From Actinomadura opuntiae (GTDB lineage: Bacteria; Actinomycetota; Actinomycetes; Streptosporangiales; Streptosporangiaceae): a DNA stretch of 64,000 nucleotides. The notes under the pieces were generated by a model. That model was not told where the DNA came from. It ran no database searches and was given only the letters and a program-made list of their open reading frames with translations. The DNA lies in the NCBI RefSeq assembly GCF_030283205.1, contig NZ_JASNWF010000030.1, positions 1 through 64,000 on the forward strand. Direction: 5' to 3'. Made by a program: the position numbers and the translations under genes. This document shows, one piece after another, positions 35,045 to 43,077 of the stretch. Every line of letters begins with the position of its first letter. Within the stretch, counting starts at the first letter, position 1.

Positions 35045-35203
35045 AGCCCAACAGGTTTGAATGTCGGTACCGGCTCGGCACGTCAACATACTCTCGAGAT
35101 TAAGAGCTCTCATCCGGTTGGCTACGATGCCAACGGTGATCCACTCCATAGGATCGGAGTCTGGGTCGAAAATGGCCAGGTAACATCCGTGTATTCTCGA
35201 TGA
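35045..35203 (+). pseudogene. C-terminal fragment of a possible polymorphic toxin
   Basis: Open for 52 codons after the IS right end, with no start: SPTGLNVGTGSARQHTLEIK, then HPVGYDANGDPLHRIGVWVE and NGQVTSVYSR, stop. Markedly lower GC than the neighbourhood. It ends 11 bp before the next gene's start, as in toxin-immunity pairs. The 5' part was lost to the IS. Calling it a toxin is inference from layout, composition and domain style. Confidence 0.45.
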
Positions 35204-35214
35204 GAAGGGGATCT

Positions 35215-35511
35215 ATGATCACTCTTCAAGTGCGTAGAGAAGACAGCGAAGTTGTACTTCGAGGACGATGTGCTGTCGAGTGGACTGACGCATTTTCTAT
35301 CATCGATCCCGTCGAATTCCCTTTTTGAGGTAGTCTGTTGCCATACGCTGACGCGATGTTCAATTCGCGACAATGTGTGAGACTTTGCGAGGAAATTTCT
35401 CGGCCGTACGTCATTGAAATTTTCGGCGAAAACGTTGCAAGGGAGATCGAGAGGCTTTGCTTGCAAGTGGAGAGGGGCTTCCACTTGTATCTATGGTTTC
35501 TGGGGGATTGA
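35215..35511 (+). pseudogene. Possible immunity protein with an in-frame TGA
   Basis: ATG 35215 with AAGGGG at ideal spacing. It reads MITLQVRREDSEVVLRGRCA ... IIDPVEFPF, then TGA (35326-35328). The same frame continues with coding-like sequence GSLLPYADAMFNSRQCVRLC ... FHLYLWFLGD to a TGA at 35509. Total 98 codons. One nonsense change (perhaps TGG to TGA) would explain it. Low GC like the preceding fragment. Size and position suit an immunity protein; family not recognised. Confidence 0.5.
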
Positions 35512-35835
35512 TAGTAATAGGTTCATAAGAGTGTGTGCTTGCCGAAAGATTTCTCCGTTTGTTTGATAGCCAGAGCATCTGGTCGACTGGCCGGCCTGTG
35601 CCTGCCGAAAAATTACGTCCGTGCAGGTGAGACGTGCAGGGAGTGGGTTCTGGTGCGGGCTTCACCGTGGGACACGTCCACAACCTCCGAGCGCCTTCTC
35701 CAGGATAAATGATATTGTCCTGATCTTCTCTCGGCTGGTTCTACCGCTGCCCCAGGATGTGTGTCCCCGGCGCAGTCGACCTGATGCCGACTCGGTGAGG
35801 GTGATGCGAGCGGCGCTGTCCCTGATGCCGCGGAT
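35512..35835. other. AT-richer intergenic stretch
   Basis: 324 bp of relatively low GC continuing from the toxin/immunity remnant. The alternative frame of the MocR-like gene stays open into it on the minus strand (to 35613) but loses protein-like composition. No other feature seen. Confidence 0.4.
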
Positions 35836-37224
35836 TCAGGCTGGACGCCCGACGCGTGCCACGGAGTGAACGCGCGGTCCCACGGGGTAGAACCGCCGGG
35901 GGCGAGCACCGCGTTCACGGGCGAGGTGCGGGCCAGGAGCATCGACGCGTCGTGCTCGTGGACGTTCGGGGCCGCGCCGTACAGGTGGGCAAGGATGTCG
36001 CCCTCGTCCAGCTCGGTGGTGCGGTTGGCCGCCGGGTTGACGACCTGGGCGGCCAGGAGCGCTGCCTCGGCGGGCCGCGGCCGCGACGAACGTCTCGGCG
36101 CGCCACGGTTCAGGAAGCCGCCACCAGCAGTGATAGGCGTGCGGGTCTGCCTCGACCGCGAACCCGGCGAGGCGCTCGCGCATCAGCGCCTGTCGCGCTG
36201 CCGCGTCCTGGCATTTGGCGCGTTGGACGGTCTCGGCGGTGCCGTCGGCCAGCAGGCGCGTCGCGGCCTCGAGTGCGAACCGGGCGGCGGACCACCCGCC
36301 GGACCGCAGCGCGGAGGCGATCCGGCCGGTCAGGAGAGGCGGCGTGACCGCGAACCCTGTGGTCAGGCCTGGCGCGAGCCGTTTGGACAGGCTGTCCACC
36401 ACGACGACATGTTCGGGCGCCAGGTCCGCGAGTGGCGGTAGGTCCTCAGGAAGGAAGGCGTAGATGGCGTCCTCAACTGCGTACAGGTCGAGCTTATGGA
36501 GCAGGTCGGCGAGCTCGGCTCGCCGCCGAGCGGGCATCGTGCCGCCGAGGGGGGTCCGCAGCCTTGGCTGCAGGTACACGGCACGCAGCGGCCTGCTGGA
36601 CCGGATCGCCTCCGGCGTCACCCCGTTCTCGTCCATCGCCAGCGGGACGAGCGTGACGCCCAGACGGCCGGCGATGCCCTTCACAACCGGATAGGTCAGC
36701 GCCTCCACCCCCAGGCGTTCGCCCGGCGGTACCAGGGCCGCGACCGACGCGGCGATCGCCTGCCGCCCATTGCCGGCGAACAGTACGTGACCCGGGTTGG
36801 GCGCCCAGCCGGCGCGGGACAGCAGCCGCGCGGCGGTCTCGCGGGCCGGGGCGGTTCCCACCGCGCCGGCCGGGCGGAGCGCTGACTCCACGACGTCGGG
36901 GCGCAGCATCCCGCCCAGGCTTGCCGCGACCAGCGCGGGTTGCTCCGGCAGGACGGAGAAGTTCAGCTCCAGATCGACCAAGGCGTCCGCGGGCTCGGCG
37001 GGCGGCCGCCCGGCGCGGATGAACGTGCCGCGGCCCACCTCGCCGACGGCCAGCCCCCGCCGGATCAGCTCACCGTAGACCCGTGCGGCCGTCGAACCGG
37101 CGATGCCGTGCTGCCGGGCGAACCGTCGTTGCGGCGGCAGCCGGTCGCCGGCGCGGAGCCGGCCGTCGGCGATCTGCGCCGCCAGCACGTCAGCGATCTT
37201 CCGATAATCGTCCATCGCGCCCAT
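35836..37224 (-). CDS. MocR-type regulator (GntR HTH plus aminotransferase-like domain), C terminus probably frameshifted
   Basis: 462 residues from ATG 37224 (ATG 37215 also possible). N-terminal GntR winged helix: DYRKIADVLAAQIADGRLRAG, LPPQRRFARQHGIAGSTAARVY. Then a fold-type I aminotransferase-like domain with LEDAIYA-like (YAVEDAIYAFLP) and VDSLSKRLAPGLTTGF segments, the latter carrying the PLP lysine. After AETFVAAAARRGS (near 36075) the frame turns Arg/Pro-rich, while another frame shows AAQVVNPAANRTTELDEGD. A frameshift there is likely. MocR proteins sense PLP or amino-acid adducts. The divergent hydrolase-SDR operon is the likely target. Confidence 0.8.
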   Translation of the reverse strand: MGAMDDYRKIADVLAAQIADGRLRAGDRLPPQRRFARQHGIAGSTAARVYGELIRRGLAVGEVGRGTFIRAGRPPAEPADALVDLELNFSVLPEQPALVAASLGGMLRPDVVESALRPAGAVGTAPARETAARLLSRAGWAPNPGHVLFAGNGRQAIAASVAALVPPGERLGVEALTYPVVKGIAGRLGVTLVPLAMDENGVTPEAIRSSRPLRAVYLQPRLRTPLGGTMPARRRAELADLLHKLDLYAVEDAIYAFLPEDLPPLADLAPEHVVVVDSLSKRLAPGLTTGFAVTPPLLTGRIASALRSGGWSAARFALEAATRLLADGTAETVQRAKCQDAAARQALMRERLAGFAVEADPHAYHCWWRLPEPWRAETFVAAAARRGSAPGRPGRQPGGQPHHRAGRGRHPCPPVRRGPERPRARRVDAPGPHLARERGARPRRFYPVGPRVHSVARVGRPA

Positions 37225-37232
37225 CACTATCC

Positions 37233-37291
37233 GACATTGCACCGAGAGCATTTTAACTATTGCATCGAGGTATTGCCTTCAATAGCATCGA
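37233..37291. promoter_or_regulatory. Three direct repeats, likely MocR operators
   Basis: CATTGCACCGA (37235), TATTGCATCGA (37258) and AATAGCATCGA (37281) repeat at exact 23-bp steps across the divergent promoter. Direct repeats about two helical turns apart are typical MocR-regulator targets. Confidence 0.7.
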
Positions 37292-37327
37292 ACCGTCAAG
37301 CAGGAAGAGGATTAGGAGCGCGTATTC

Positions 37328-38140
37328 ATGAGCACGCTTTCCGCCGATGGGATGACCATCGCATACGACGACGAGGGAAGCGCAACGGCACCAGTGCTGG
37401 TACTGGTGCACGGCCATCCGTTCGACCGGTCGATGTGGCGGCCGCAACTGGACCGCCTCGCCACGGAAAGCTGGCGAGTGATCGTCCCGGACCTGCGCGG
37501 CTACGGCGAGACCACGGTCGTGCCGGGGAAGACCCCGCTGGAGACCTTCGCTCGCGACATCATCGGGTTGCTCGACCGGCTCGGCGTCGAACGCTTCGTC
37601 CTCGGCGGCCTTTCCATGGGCGGGCAGATCGTCATGGAGATCCATCGGCAGGTCCCGGACCGGATCCGCGGCCTGTTGCTCGCCGACACCGCGCCATGGG
37701 CGGAGACAAAGGACGGCCGGCGATCGCGCAATGCCCTCGCCGACCGGCTGCTCGGCGAGGGCATCCAGTCCTACGCCGAGGAGGTCCTGCCGAAGATGGT
37801 GGCCCCATCGACCATCGAACGCCTACCCGCGGTCGCCGAGCATGTGTTCGGCATGATGCTCGGCACGTCACCGGAAGGTGCCGCGGCCGCGCTGCGAGGC
37901 CGTGCCGAACGCCCCGACTACGCCGAGTCGCTGGCCGGCGCCGCGGTGCCGGTCCTCATCGTCGTCGGCAGCGAAGACGAATTCACGCCGGTCGAGGACG
38001 CGCGGCTGATGCACAAGCTGATCCCGCACTCCACGCTCGTCGTGATCGACGGGTGCGGGCACATGCCCAACCTGGAGCGCCCGGCCGAGTTCAACGACGC
38101 CCTGTGCGCATTCCTAGACGTGATTTCCGAGGAGCAGTGA
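37328..38140 (+). CDS. Alpha/beta-hydrolase (MocR-controlled)
   Basis: 270 residues. HGHPFDRSMW oxyanion strand, DLRGYGET, nucleophile elbow GGLSMGGQI, Asp in VGSEDEFTP, His in GCGHMPNLE. Family covers 3-oxoadipate enol-lactonase-like and other small ester/C-C hydrolases; substrate unknown. First gene of a two-gene operon, with its stop 5 bp before the SDR start ATG 38146. Confidence 0.9.
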   Translation: MSTLSADGMTIAYDDEGSATAPVLVLVHGHPFDRSMWRPQLDRLATESWRVIVPDLRGYGETTVVPGKTPLETFARDIIGLLDRLGVERFVLGGLSMGGQIVMEIHRQVPDRIRGLLLADTAPWAETKDGRRSRNALADRLLGEGIQSYAEEVLPKMVAPSTIERLPAVAEHVFGMMLGTSPEGAAAALRGRAERPDYAESLAGAAVPVLIVVGSEDEFTPVEDARLMHKLIPHSTLVVIDGCGHMPNLERPAEFNDALCAFLDVISEEQ

Positions 38141-38145
38141 ACGCG

Positions 38146-38898
38146 ATGACAATGACCGTGTTCGTGACCGGAGCGAGCTCCGGGTTCGGCGCCGCGATCA
38201 CCCGCCGTTTCACGGCCGGCGGCGCGCGCGTCGTGGCCTCGGCCCGAAGAGGAGACCGGCTCGCGCGGCTGGCCGAGGAATGCGGCGACGCGGTGCACCC
38301 CCTCGTCCTCGACGTCCGCGATGGCGCGGCCGTCGCCGACGCAGTGGCCGGCCTGCCGCCAGAGTTCGCCGACATCGACGTCCTGGTGAACAACGCCGGC
38401 CTGGCCAAAGGCCTCGAGCCAGCTCACCGGGCCGATCTAGCTGACTGGGACGACATGCTCGACACCAACTGCAGGGGCCTCATCCACTGCACGCGCGCGA
38501 TCCTGCCGATCCTGGTCGCGAAGGAACGAGGCCATGTGATCAACCTTGGATCGGTGGCAGGCACGTACCCGTATCCCGGCGGGAACGCCTACGGTGCCAC
38601 CAAGGCGTTCGTACGACAGTTCAGCCTCAACCTTCGCAGCGACCTGCACGGCACCGGCGTCCGCGTCACCTGTGTAGAACCCGGGATGTGCGGGTCGACA
38701 GAGTTCTCCACGGTTCGGTTCCACGGAGACCGGCACAAGGCGGCTGACGTTTACGCGGGCATGCGGCCGATCGAGCCCGAGGACATCGCCGAGTCGGTGC
38801 ACTGGGTGGTGTCCCAGCCCGCCCACGTCAACGTCAACACGATCGAACTGATGCCCGTCGCCCAAAGTTTCGGGCCTTTCGCCGTTCACCGCACCTGA
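38146..38898 (+). CDS. Short-chain dehydrogenase, YdfG-like
   Basis: 250 residues from ATG 38146 (GAGGAG 11 bp upstream; GTG 38137 is an alternative). TGASSGFG cofactor loop, ASARRGDRL (NADP-type Arg pair), NNAG, Ser in NLGSVAG, YGATK catalytic pair. The C-terminal EPGMCGSTEF and INTIELMPVAQ pattern resembles YdfG 3-hydroxy-acid/serine dehydrogenases. Operon with the hydrolase, probably under the MocR regulator. Confidence 0.9.
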   Translation: MTMTVFVTGASSGFGAAITRRFTAGGARVVASARRGDRLARLAEECGDAVHPLVLDVRDGAAVADAVAGLPPEFADIDVLVNNAGLAKGLEPAHRADLADWDDMLDTNCRGLIHCTRAILPILVAKERGHVINLGSVAGTYPYPGGNAYGATKAFVRQFSLNLRSDLHGTGVRVTCVEPGMCGSTEFSTVRFHGDRHKAADVYAGMRPIEPEDIAESVHWVVSQPAHVNVNTIELMPVAQSFGPFAVHRT

Positions 38899-39021
38899 GG
38901 GTCACCAAGCGAGGCGAGGAGACCGATCGGCGGTGCGGGACGGGTGTGCGCGGTGCTGCGGGGCCGGGCCCCCGGACACGGCTGATCACGCCTGCCGCCA
39001 TGCCGATCACGCTCGACATGG

Positions 39022-39053
39022 AAGTGCCGAGTCGCTGAATGGCGTCGGCACTT
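39022..39053. repeat. res-like inverted repeat I
   Basis: AAGTGCCGA - 14 bp - TCGGCACTT. Same arms as the next site 94 bp away. Upstream of a Tn3 tnpA start, so it resembles subsites of a resolvase res region. The rest of 38899-39218 is non-coding. Confidence 0.55.
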
Positions 39054-39115
39054 CGCCGGTTTCCGCGACGCGATGGAGTGGTGACGTCCAGTATTGGTCC
39101 TGTTTCGGGGGAGAG

Positions 39116-39145
39116 AAGTGCCGCCTCCAGGTGTTGTCGGCACTT
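39116..39145. repeat. res-like inverted repeat II
   Basis: AAGTGCCG - 14 bp - CGGCACTT, the partner of the site at 39022. It is followed 73 bp later by the Tn3 tnpA N-terminal fragment. Confidence 0.55.
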
Positions 39146-39218
39146 TCCTCATGTCGTGCCGTACGGCGGCCTCCCCAGGGCCGCTCGTCCCCCCAAGCGT
39201 AGAGAGAGCGAACCCCCC

Positions 39219-39476
39219 GTGGCGCGCACCATCGACGAAGACGAGCTGATCGAGCACTGGAGCCTGGCCGGTGCAGAGCTGACCTTGCTGGCCGGGAAGC
39301 GAGGGCCGACCAAGCTGGCCTGCGCGCTGCTGCTCAAGTTCCACCAACGGCACGGCCAGTTCCCCCGCGGCCGGACCGACCTGCCCGACGACGCGGTCGA
39401 GTTCGTCGCCAAGGTGGTGAAGGTCCCCGCCGCGGACCTGGCCCTGTACTCCTGGGAAGGCCGGACGTTTGAGTAA
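39219..39476 (+). pseudogene. Tn3-family transposase N-terminal fragment (DUF4158 type)
   Basis: 85 codons from GTG 39219: DEDELIEHWSLAGAELTLLA, TKLACALLLKFHQRHGQFPR and DDAVEFVAKVVKVPAADL are the N-terminal DUF4158 region of one Tn3 TnpA branch. It stops at GRTFE where the intact protein would continue for about 900 residues. It abuts an opposite-strand TnpA fragment. Confidence 0.78.
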
Positions 39477-39479
39477 CTC

Positions 39480-39690
39480 TTTTCGGTCCGGTACATCAGT
39501 TCGGCCAGCTCGGCCGGGACGATCTTGTCGACGGGGACGGTCTCGCCGGTGGCGTAATACTTGGTGTGGTTGGTGCGCTCAGCCTTGTACCGCTTGATCA
39601 GGGCGAGCGCGGTCATCATCGGGACGTGCTCGGTGTTGGTCGACCTGAACTCCAGCGCCTCCAGGATCTGGATCAGACCGGTCCGGTAGT
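39480..39690 (-). pseudogene. Tn3-family transposase internal fragment
   Basis: On the minus strand: IQILEALEFRSTNTEHVPMM, ALIKRYKAERTNHTKYYATG and ETVPVDKIVPAELAELMYR. This is the middle of a TnpA of the same branch as the plus-strand fragment next door. The two fragments meet head-to-head near 39477, so a rearrangement (inversion or two insertions) has occurred. Confidence 0.72.
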
Positions 39691-39722
39691 GGATGGTGTA
39701 CCGCTCGGAAACTCGGATCCAT

Positions 39723-40906
39723 GCTGTGTACTGGGGTTTCGATTCGGGAGCATGGTTTTGGCTGCGACCATCTCGGGGTGTTGTTGTCGCTGCTGTACCG
39801 CTTGGTCCGGAGCCTGCTCAGTCTGCTTGTGATGCTGGTCCGTTCTGATGTGTCCAAGGATGTCGAGTTGCTGGTGCTCCGTCAGGAGAACCGGGTGTTG
39901 CGCCGTCGGCTCGGTGGCCGGCCGCGGTGGGATCATGGCGACCGGCTCTGGTTTGCGGCGTTGTCCCGGCTGGTTCCTCGCTGGCGGTGGGCGGGGATCT
40001 TCCCGGTCACCCCGGCGACGATCCTGCGCTGGCACCGTGACCTGGGCGCACGCAAGTGGACCTTCGCCGACCGGCGCCGTCCAGGCCGGCCCCGCACCGG
40101 CGCGGCGATCAGAACGTTGATCCTGCGGATGGCGCGAGAGAACCCGACGTGGGGGCACCGGCGGATCCAAGGCGAGCTGACCCGTCTCGGCTACGCGATC
40201 GCGGCTTCCACGGTATGGGAGATCCTGCACGCAGCCGGCATCGATCCGGCACCGCGTCGGGCGGGACCGGCCTGGCGGCAATTCCTGGCTGCCCAAGCGC
40301 ACGCGATCATCGCGTGCGACTTCCTGGTGGTTGAGACGGTCCTGCTCAAGCGGCTGTACGTGCTGGTGTTCATCGAGCACGGCACGCGCAGACTTCATCT
40401 GGCCGGGGTGACCGCCCACCCGACCGGGGCGTGGGCGGTGCAGCAGGCCCGCAACCTGGCGATGGACCTGGCCGATCGCATCGGCAAGCTGCGGTTTGTG
40501 ATCCATGACCGCGATCCGATCTTCACCGCCGCGTTCGATGAGGTGTTCAAGGCTGATGGGCTCCGGGCCCCAGGACTTTGCCGCGGACGCCGCGGATGAA
40601 CGCCATCTGCGAACGCGTCATCGGAACCCTCCGCCGCGAGCTCCTGGACCGGACCCTCATCCTCGGCGAACGCCACCTGGCCCTGGTGCTCGCCGAGTAC
40701 CTGGACCACTACAACCGCCACCGGCCGCACCAGTCCCGGCAGCAGCGCCCGCCGGACATCGAAACGCAGTCGATCCGGGCCGCGGCCGACCCCATCGACC
40801 TACGCCGCATCCGCCGAAAACGTGTCGTCACAGCCTTGATCAGCGAGTATCACCACGCCGCATAGCCACAGGTCAGACCACGTGACCCAATATTCGAGCG
40901 CCACAG
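39723..40906 (+). mobile_element. Insertion sequence, copy 2 (integrase-core transposase)
   Basis: About 1.18 kb with CTGTG ... CACAG ends matching copy 1 at 34.4 kb; similarity on the left may extend to about 39695. It encodes a near-complete transposase with one frameshift. On its right it cuts an SMI1-like gene (40907-41065). Confidence 0.78.
39778..40865 (+). pseudogene. Integrase-core (DDE) transposase, one frameshift
   Basis: First frame: N-terminal helices (SKDVELLVLRQENRVLRRRL), HTH (ENPTWGHRRIQGELTRLGYA), then catalytic Asp in IIACDFLVVETV and Asp in FVIHDRDPIFT, ending at 40599. A frame change near 40573-40578 leads to TPRMNAICERVIGTLRREL, with the catalytic Glu, and DHYNRHRPHQSRQQRPP to 40865. 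All three DDE residues are present. A programmed frameshift is possible, but no slippery run is evident; decay or sequencing error is likelier. Confidence 0.8.
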
Positions 40907-41065
40907 AGTCTCGACGTCGGCGATGAAGATCCTCCCGAGCTTGATCCCGCCGCCCTGGTCACCGAGATTCACTGGTGCGCCCCGAATCTCGAAGAATTCG
41001 CCTACCGCTTCTGGATCGAGGATCGCCTCTGGAGGAAACTCCATGCCGATCCGCTGCCGAGCTGA
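40907..41065 (+). pseudogene. 3' fragment of a gene resembling SMI1/KNR4-type proteins
   Basis: Open from the IS right end: LDVGDEDPPELDPAALVTEI, HWCAPNLEEFAYRFWIEDRL, WRKLHADPLPS, stop at 41065. The F-x-x-RFWIE block near the end is like SMI1/KNR4 (SUKH) proteins, many of which are immunity proteins. The 5' part has been lost to the IS. Confidence 0.5.
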
Positions 41066-41139
41066 GCTCCCCAGAACGCCGGTATCTGGACCACTACGAC
41101 ACGCCCTAAGGGGGTGGTCCGAGCCTGGTCGTGGGGAAC

Positions 41140-41425
41140 TCAACTGGCGACGCGCACATACTGCCCGGCTTCCCCTTGGACATTGGTCGCGGTGAGCTTC
41201 TTGTGGTCGGCGGACAACGTCACCGACAGCTCTGTCCTGCTTGTTCCGCAGACGAGGGTGATGCGGATCTGTCTCCGTTTCGCTCGGTTGCTTCCGAGGC
41301 GGAACAGCCGATGTTTGACATCGGCGTCTGTGGCGTCCTTCGATTGTCGACATGCTCCGAGCTGCACGAACGAAAGCGTAAGATCAGTAGGCGAAGATGG
41401 CGCAGCCAGCTCCCGGGCCAGCATT
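41140..41425 (-). CDS. Possible small protein, weak call
   Basis: The minus-strand frame ends with a coding-like stretch, IRITLVCGTSRTELSVTLSA ... GQYVRVAS (stop 41140). A start at ATG 41425 would overlap the end of the secreted-protein gene by about 40 bp. Beta-rich, with one Cys. It may be the remnant of a second secreted protein. No family recognised. Confidence 0.3.
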
Positions 41426-41746
41426 TCTGACCGTGCAATAGTAGTCCGAGGACAGGCCGGTGATCGTTTTCCAGTAGTCCTGGAAGTTGCCCAGCCCCTT
41501 GGACCAGACCACCACACCAGAGTGGAGATCGATCAGCTTGAAGTTGCCCCCGCCGACCTTGGTGTTGAACTCTACCGTGATCCCGCCATTAGGTCCCGCG
41601 TGCAGGTAACCGGTGTCGCATGAAGTCCAGTCTACGATGCATGGACCGCTGTAGGGGGGAACGGCGGCGTGCGCTGGTCCTGTAGCCACTACGGCCAGGG
41701 CCAGCGCGAGAGCGGAGGCCGATGCCGCAAAGCGCAGCACTTGCAT
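41384..41746 (-). CDS. Small secreted protein
   Basis: 120 residues from ATG 41746 (GGGGAG upstream). Signal peptide MQVLRFAASASALALALAVV ending at AHA, then a mature part of about 90 residues with four cysteines (CIVDWTSC, YYCTVRNAG, GAGCAIFAY). This suggests two disulfides in a small beta domain. Family not recognised. Similar small exported proteins are common in actinomycetes. Confidence 0.7.
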   Translation of the reverse strand: MQVLRFAASASALALALAVVATGPAHAAVPPYSGPCIVDWTSCDTGYLHAGPNGGITVEFNTKVGGGNFKLIDLHSGVVVWSKGLGNFQDYWKTITGLSSDYYCTVRNAGPGAGCAIFAY

Positions 41747-42786
41747 GGTGAACACACTCCCCGAGAAGTTCCGATTTGAACTCTTGAAGATCAATCGGAA
41801 CGGATTTGGACCATCAATCTAACACGCCCTTGACATTTGACAAGATCGACATGATGGCCGGTTCGCGTCACGGTATCCCCGACTCGGGACGCTCTACAGA
41901 TCGTATTGATAGAGCACGGATAGTGACGATTGCTCGCGTCCGGTTCCAGCGGTACGCGGCCAGCGATACGAGCACGCGGATGCTGCGAGTTGAACGCGGC
42001 TTTGAGAATCGTGCGGCTGGCTCGCATCGCCTGAAGGTGTACTCGGGCGTCGAACAATGTACCGACGCTGCTGACATGATGGCCGGTCATCCTCCATGGC
42101 CTCGTATCGAAGCCGTGCCAGAGCGCCGGTCTCAACGAGGTACACGCCGTCTCGAATGAGGCAGATGAGCAGCGGCCCCGCACCGGCGACGGTCTGTCGA
42201 GCCTCCGCGCGCCGTTCGCGGTCACCGGCGATGCGCACAACGTCGAGGGCGGGTTGGAGGCGCTGCTTGAGCACCTGCTGTTCCCGTTGCTGCTGGGCCA
42301 CGGTATGCACGACGAACCGCGCAAGGAACAGCGCCTCTACGGAGCCGGACCCGACGACGACCGTCCGGGCCGGTCGCGTTCGGACGCCCGCCTGCGCGCC
42401 GCCGTCGACCGGACCCACCAGATCAGCGTCGTCCTCGGCCGTGTCCCCGGCCTCCCGGGCGAGCGGCGGCCTGCTCGTCTGCAGTGATCTCCGTTGGTGG
42501 ACGCGGGAGCTTGTGGCGGCGGCCCGGATCATCGCGCTTGGCGCCCGGGCCTGGTGAGGTCCGCCGGGCGAGGCTCCGGGGTAAGCGGTCCTTATACCGC
42601 GGACAGCGGAGGACGCCGTGACCAGTGCGCCCGCAGCCGCCCTTCGACGATAAAAGTGCTCGACGTTATCGCAGGTTACGGGCGGTTGAGAGGGGGCGGC
42701 GAGCGTTGCGGGGTTGCCGGTTACGGCCGCGGCTTAATACCTTTTTCTTCACTTGTCACCTCTAGTGATGGTGGGAGTGGAGCTCG
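41747..42786. other. 1-kb region without a confident gene
   Basis: Between about 42150 and 42470 the minus strand shows coding-like patches (VHTVAQQQREQQVLKQRLQP; LLICLIRDGVYLVETGALAR) within a frame open from 42532 to 41894. There is no plausible start or recognisable family; probably a decayed gene. The last 200 bp form the promoter region of the WXG100 operon, with a TTGCCG ... TAATAC pair near 42714-42740. Confidence 0.4.
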
Positions 42787-43077
42787 ATGCAAATCGAGGC
42801 CGATTTCCAAGCGTTCGAGGACACCGAAAGAAGTTTCCGGAACGCGCTCCAGGCCCTGAACGACGTGCTGGCGAAGCTGGAACGGGACCTGAACGTCCAC
42901 CTGGCCGAATGGGACGGCCCCGCCCGGCGGGCCTACCAGGAGGCCGCCGACTCCTGGCATGCCTCCGCCCGCAACCTCGCCGCCGAACTCGACCGGCTGC
43001 ACCGCCACGTCGGCCTCGCGCACCGCAACTTCCGTACCGCTCATGAGGCCACCCTGCGGATGTGGACGCCACTGTGA
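42787..43077 (+). CDS. WXG100/ESAT-6-like protein
   Basis: 96 residues, ATG 42787 with GGAG upstream. Helical hairpin with the central WDG turn (NVHLAEWDGPARRAYQEAAD) and the ALQALNDVLAKLERDL / AAELDRLHRHVGLAHRNF helices. WXG100 proteins are type VII secretion substrates or chaperone-like partners of larger toxins. First gene of a tightly packed three-gene operon: its stop overlaps the next start. Confidence 0.88.
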   Translation: MQIEADFQAFEDTERSFRNALQALNDVLAKLERDLNVHLAEWDGPARRAYQEAADSWHASARNLAAELDRLHRHVGLAHRNFRTAHEATLRMWTPL

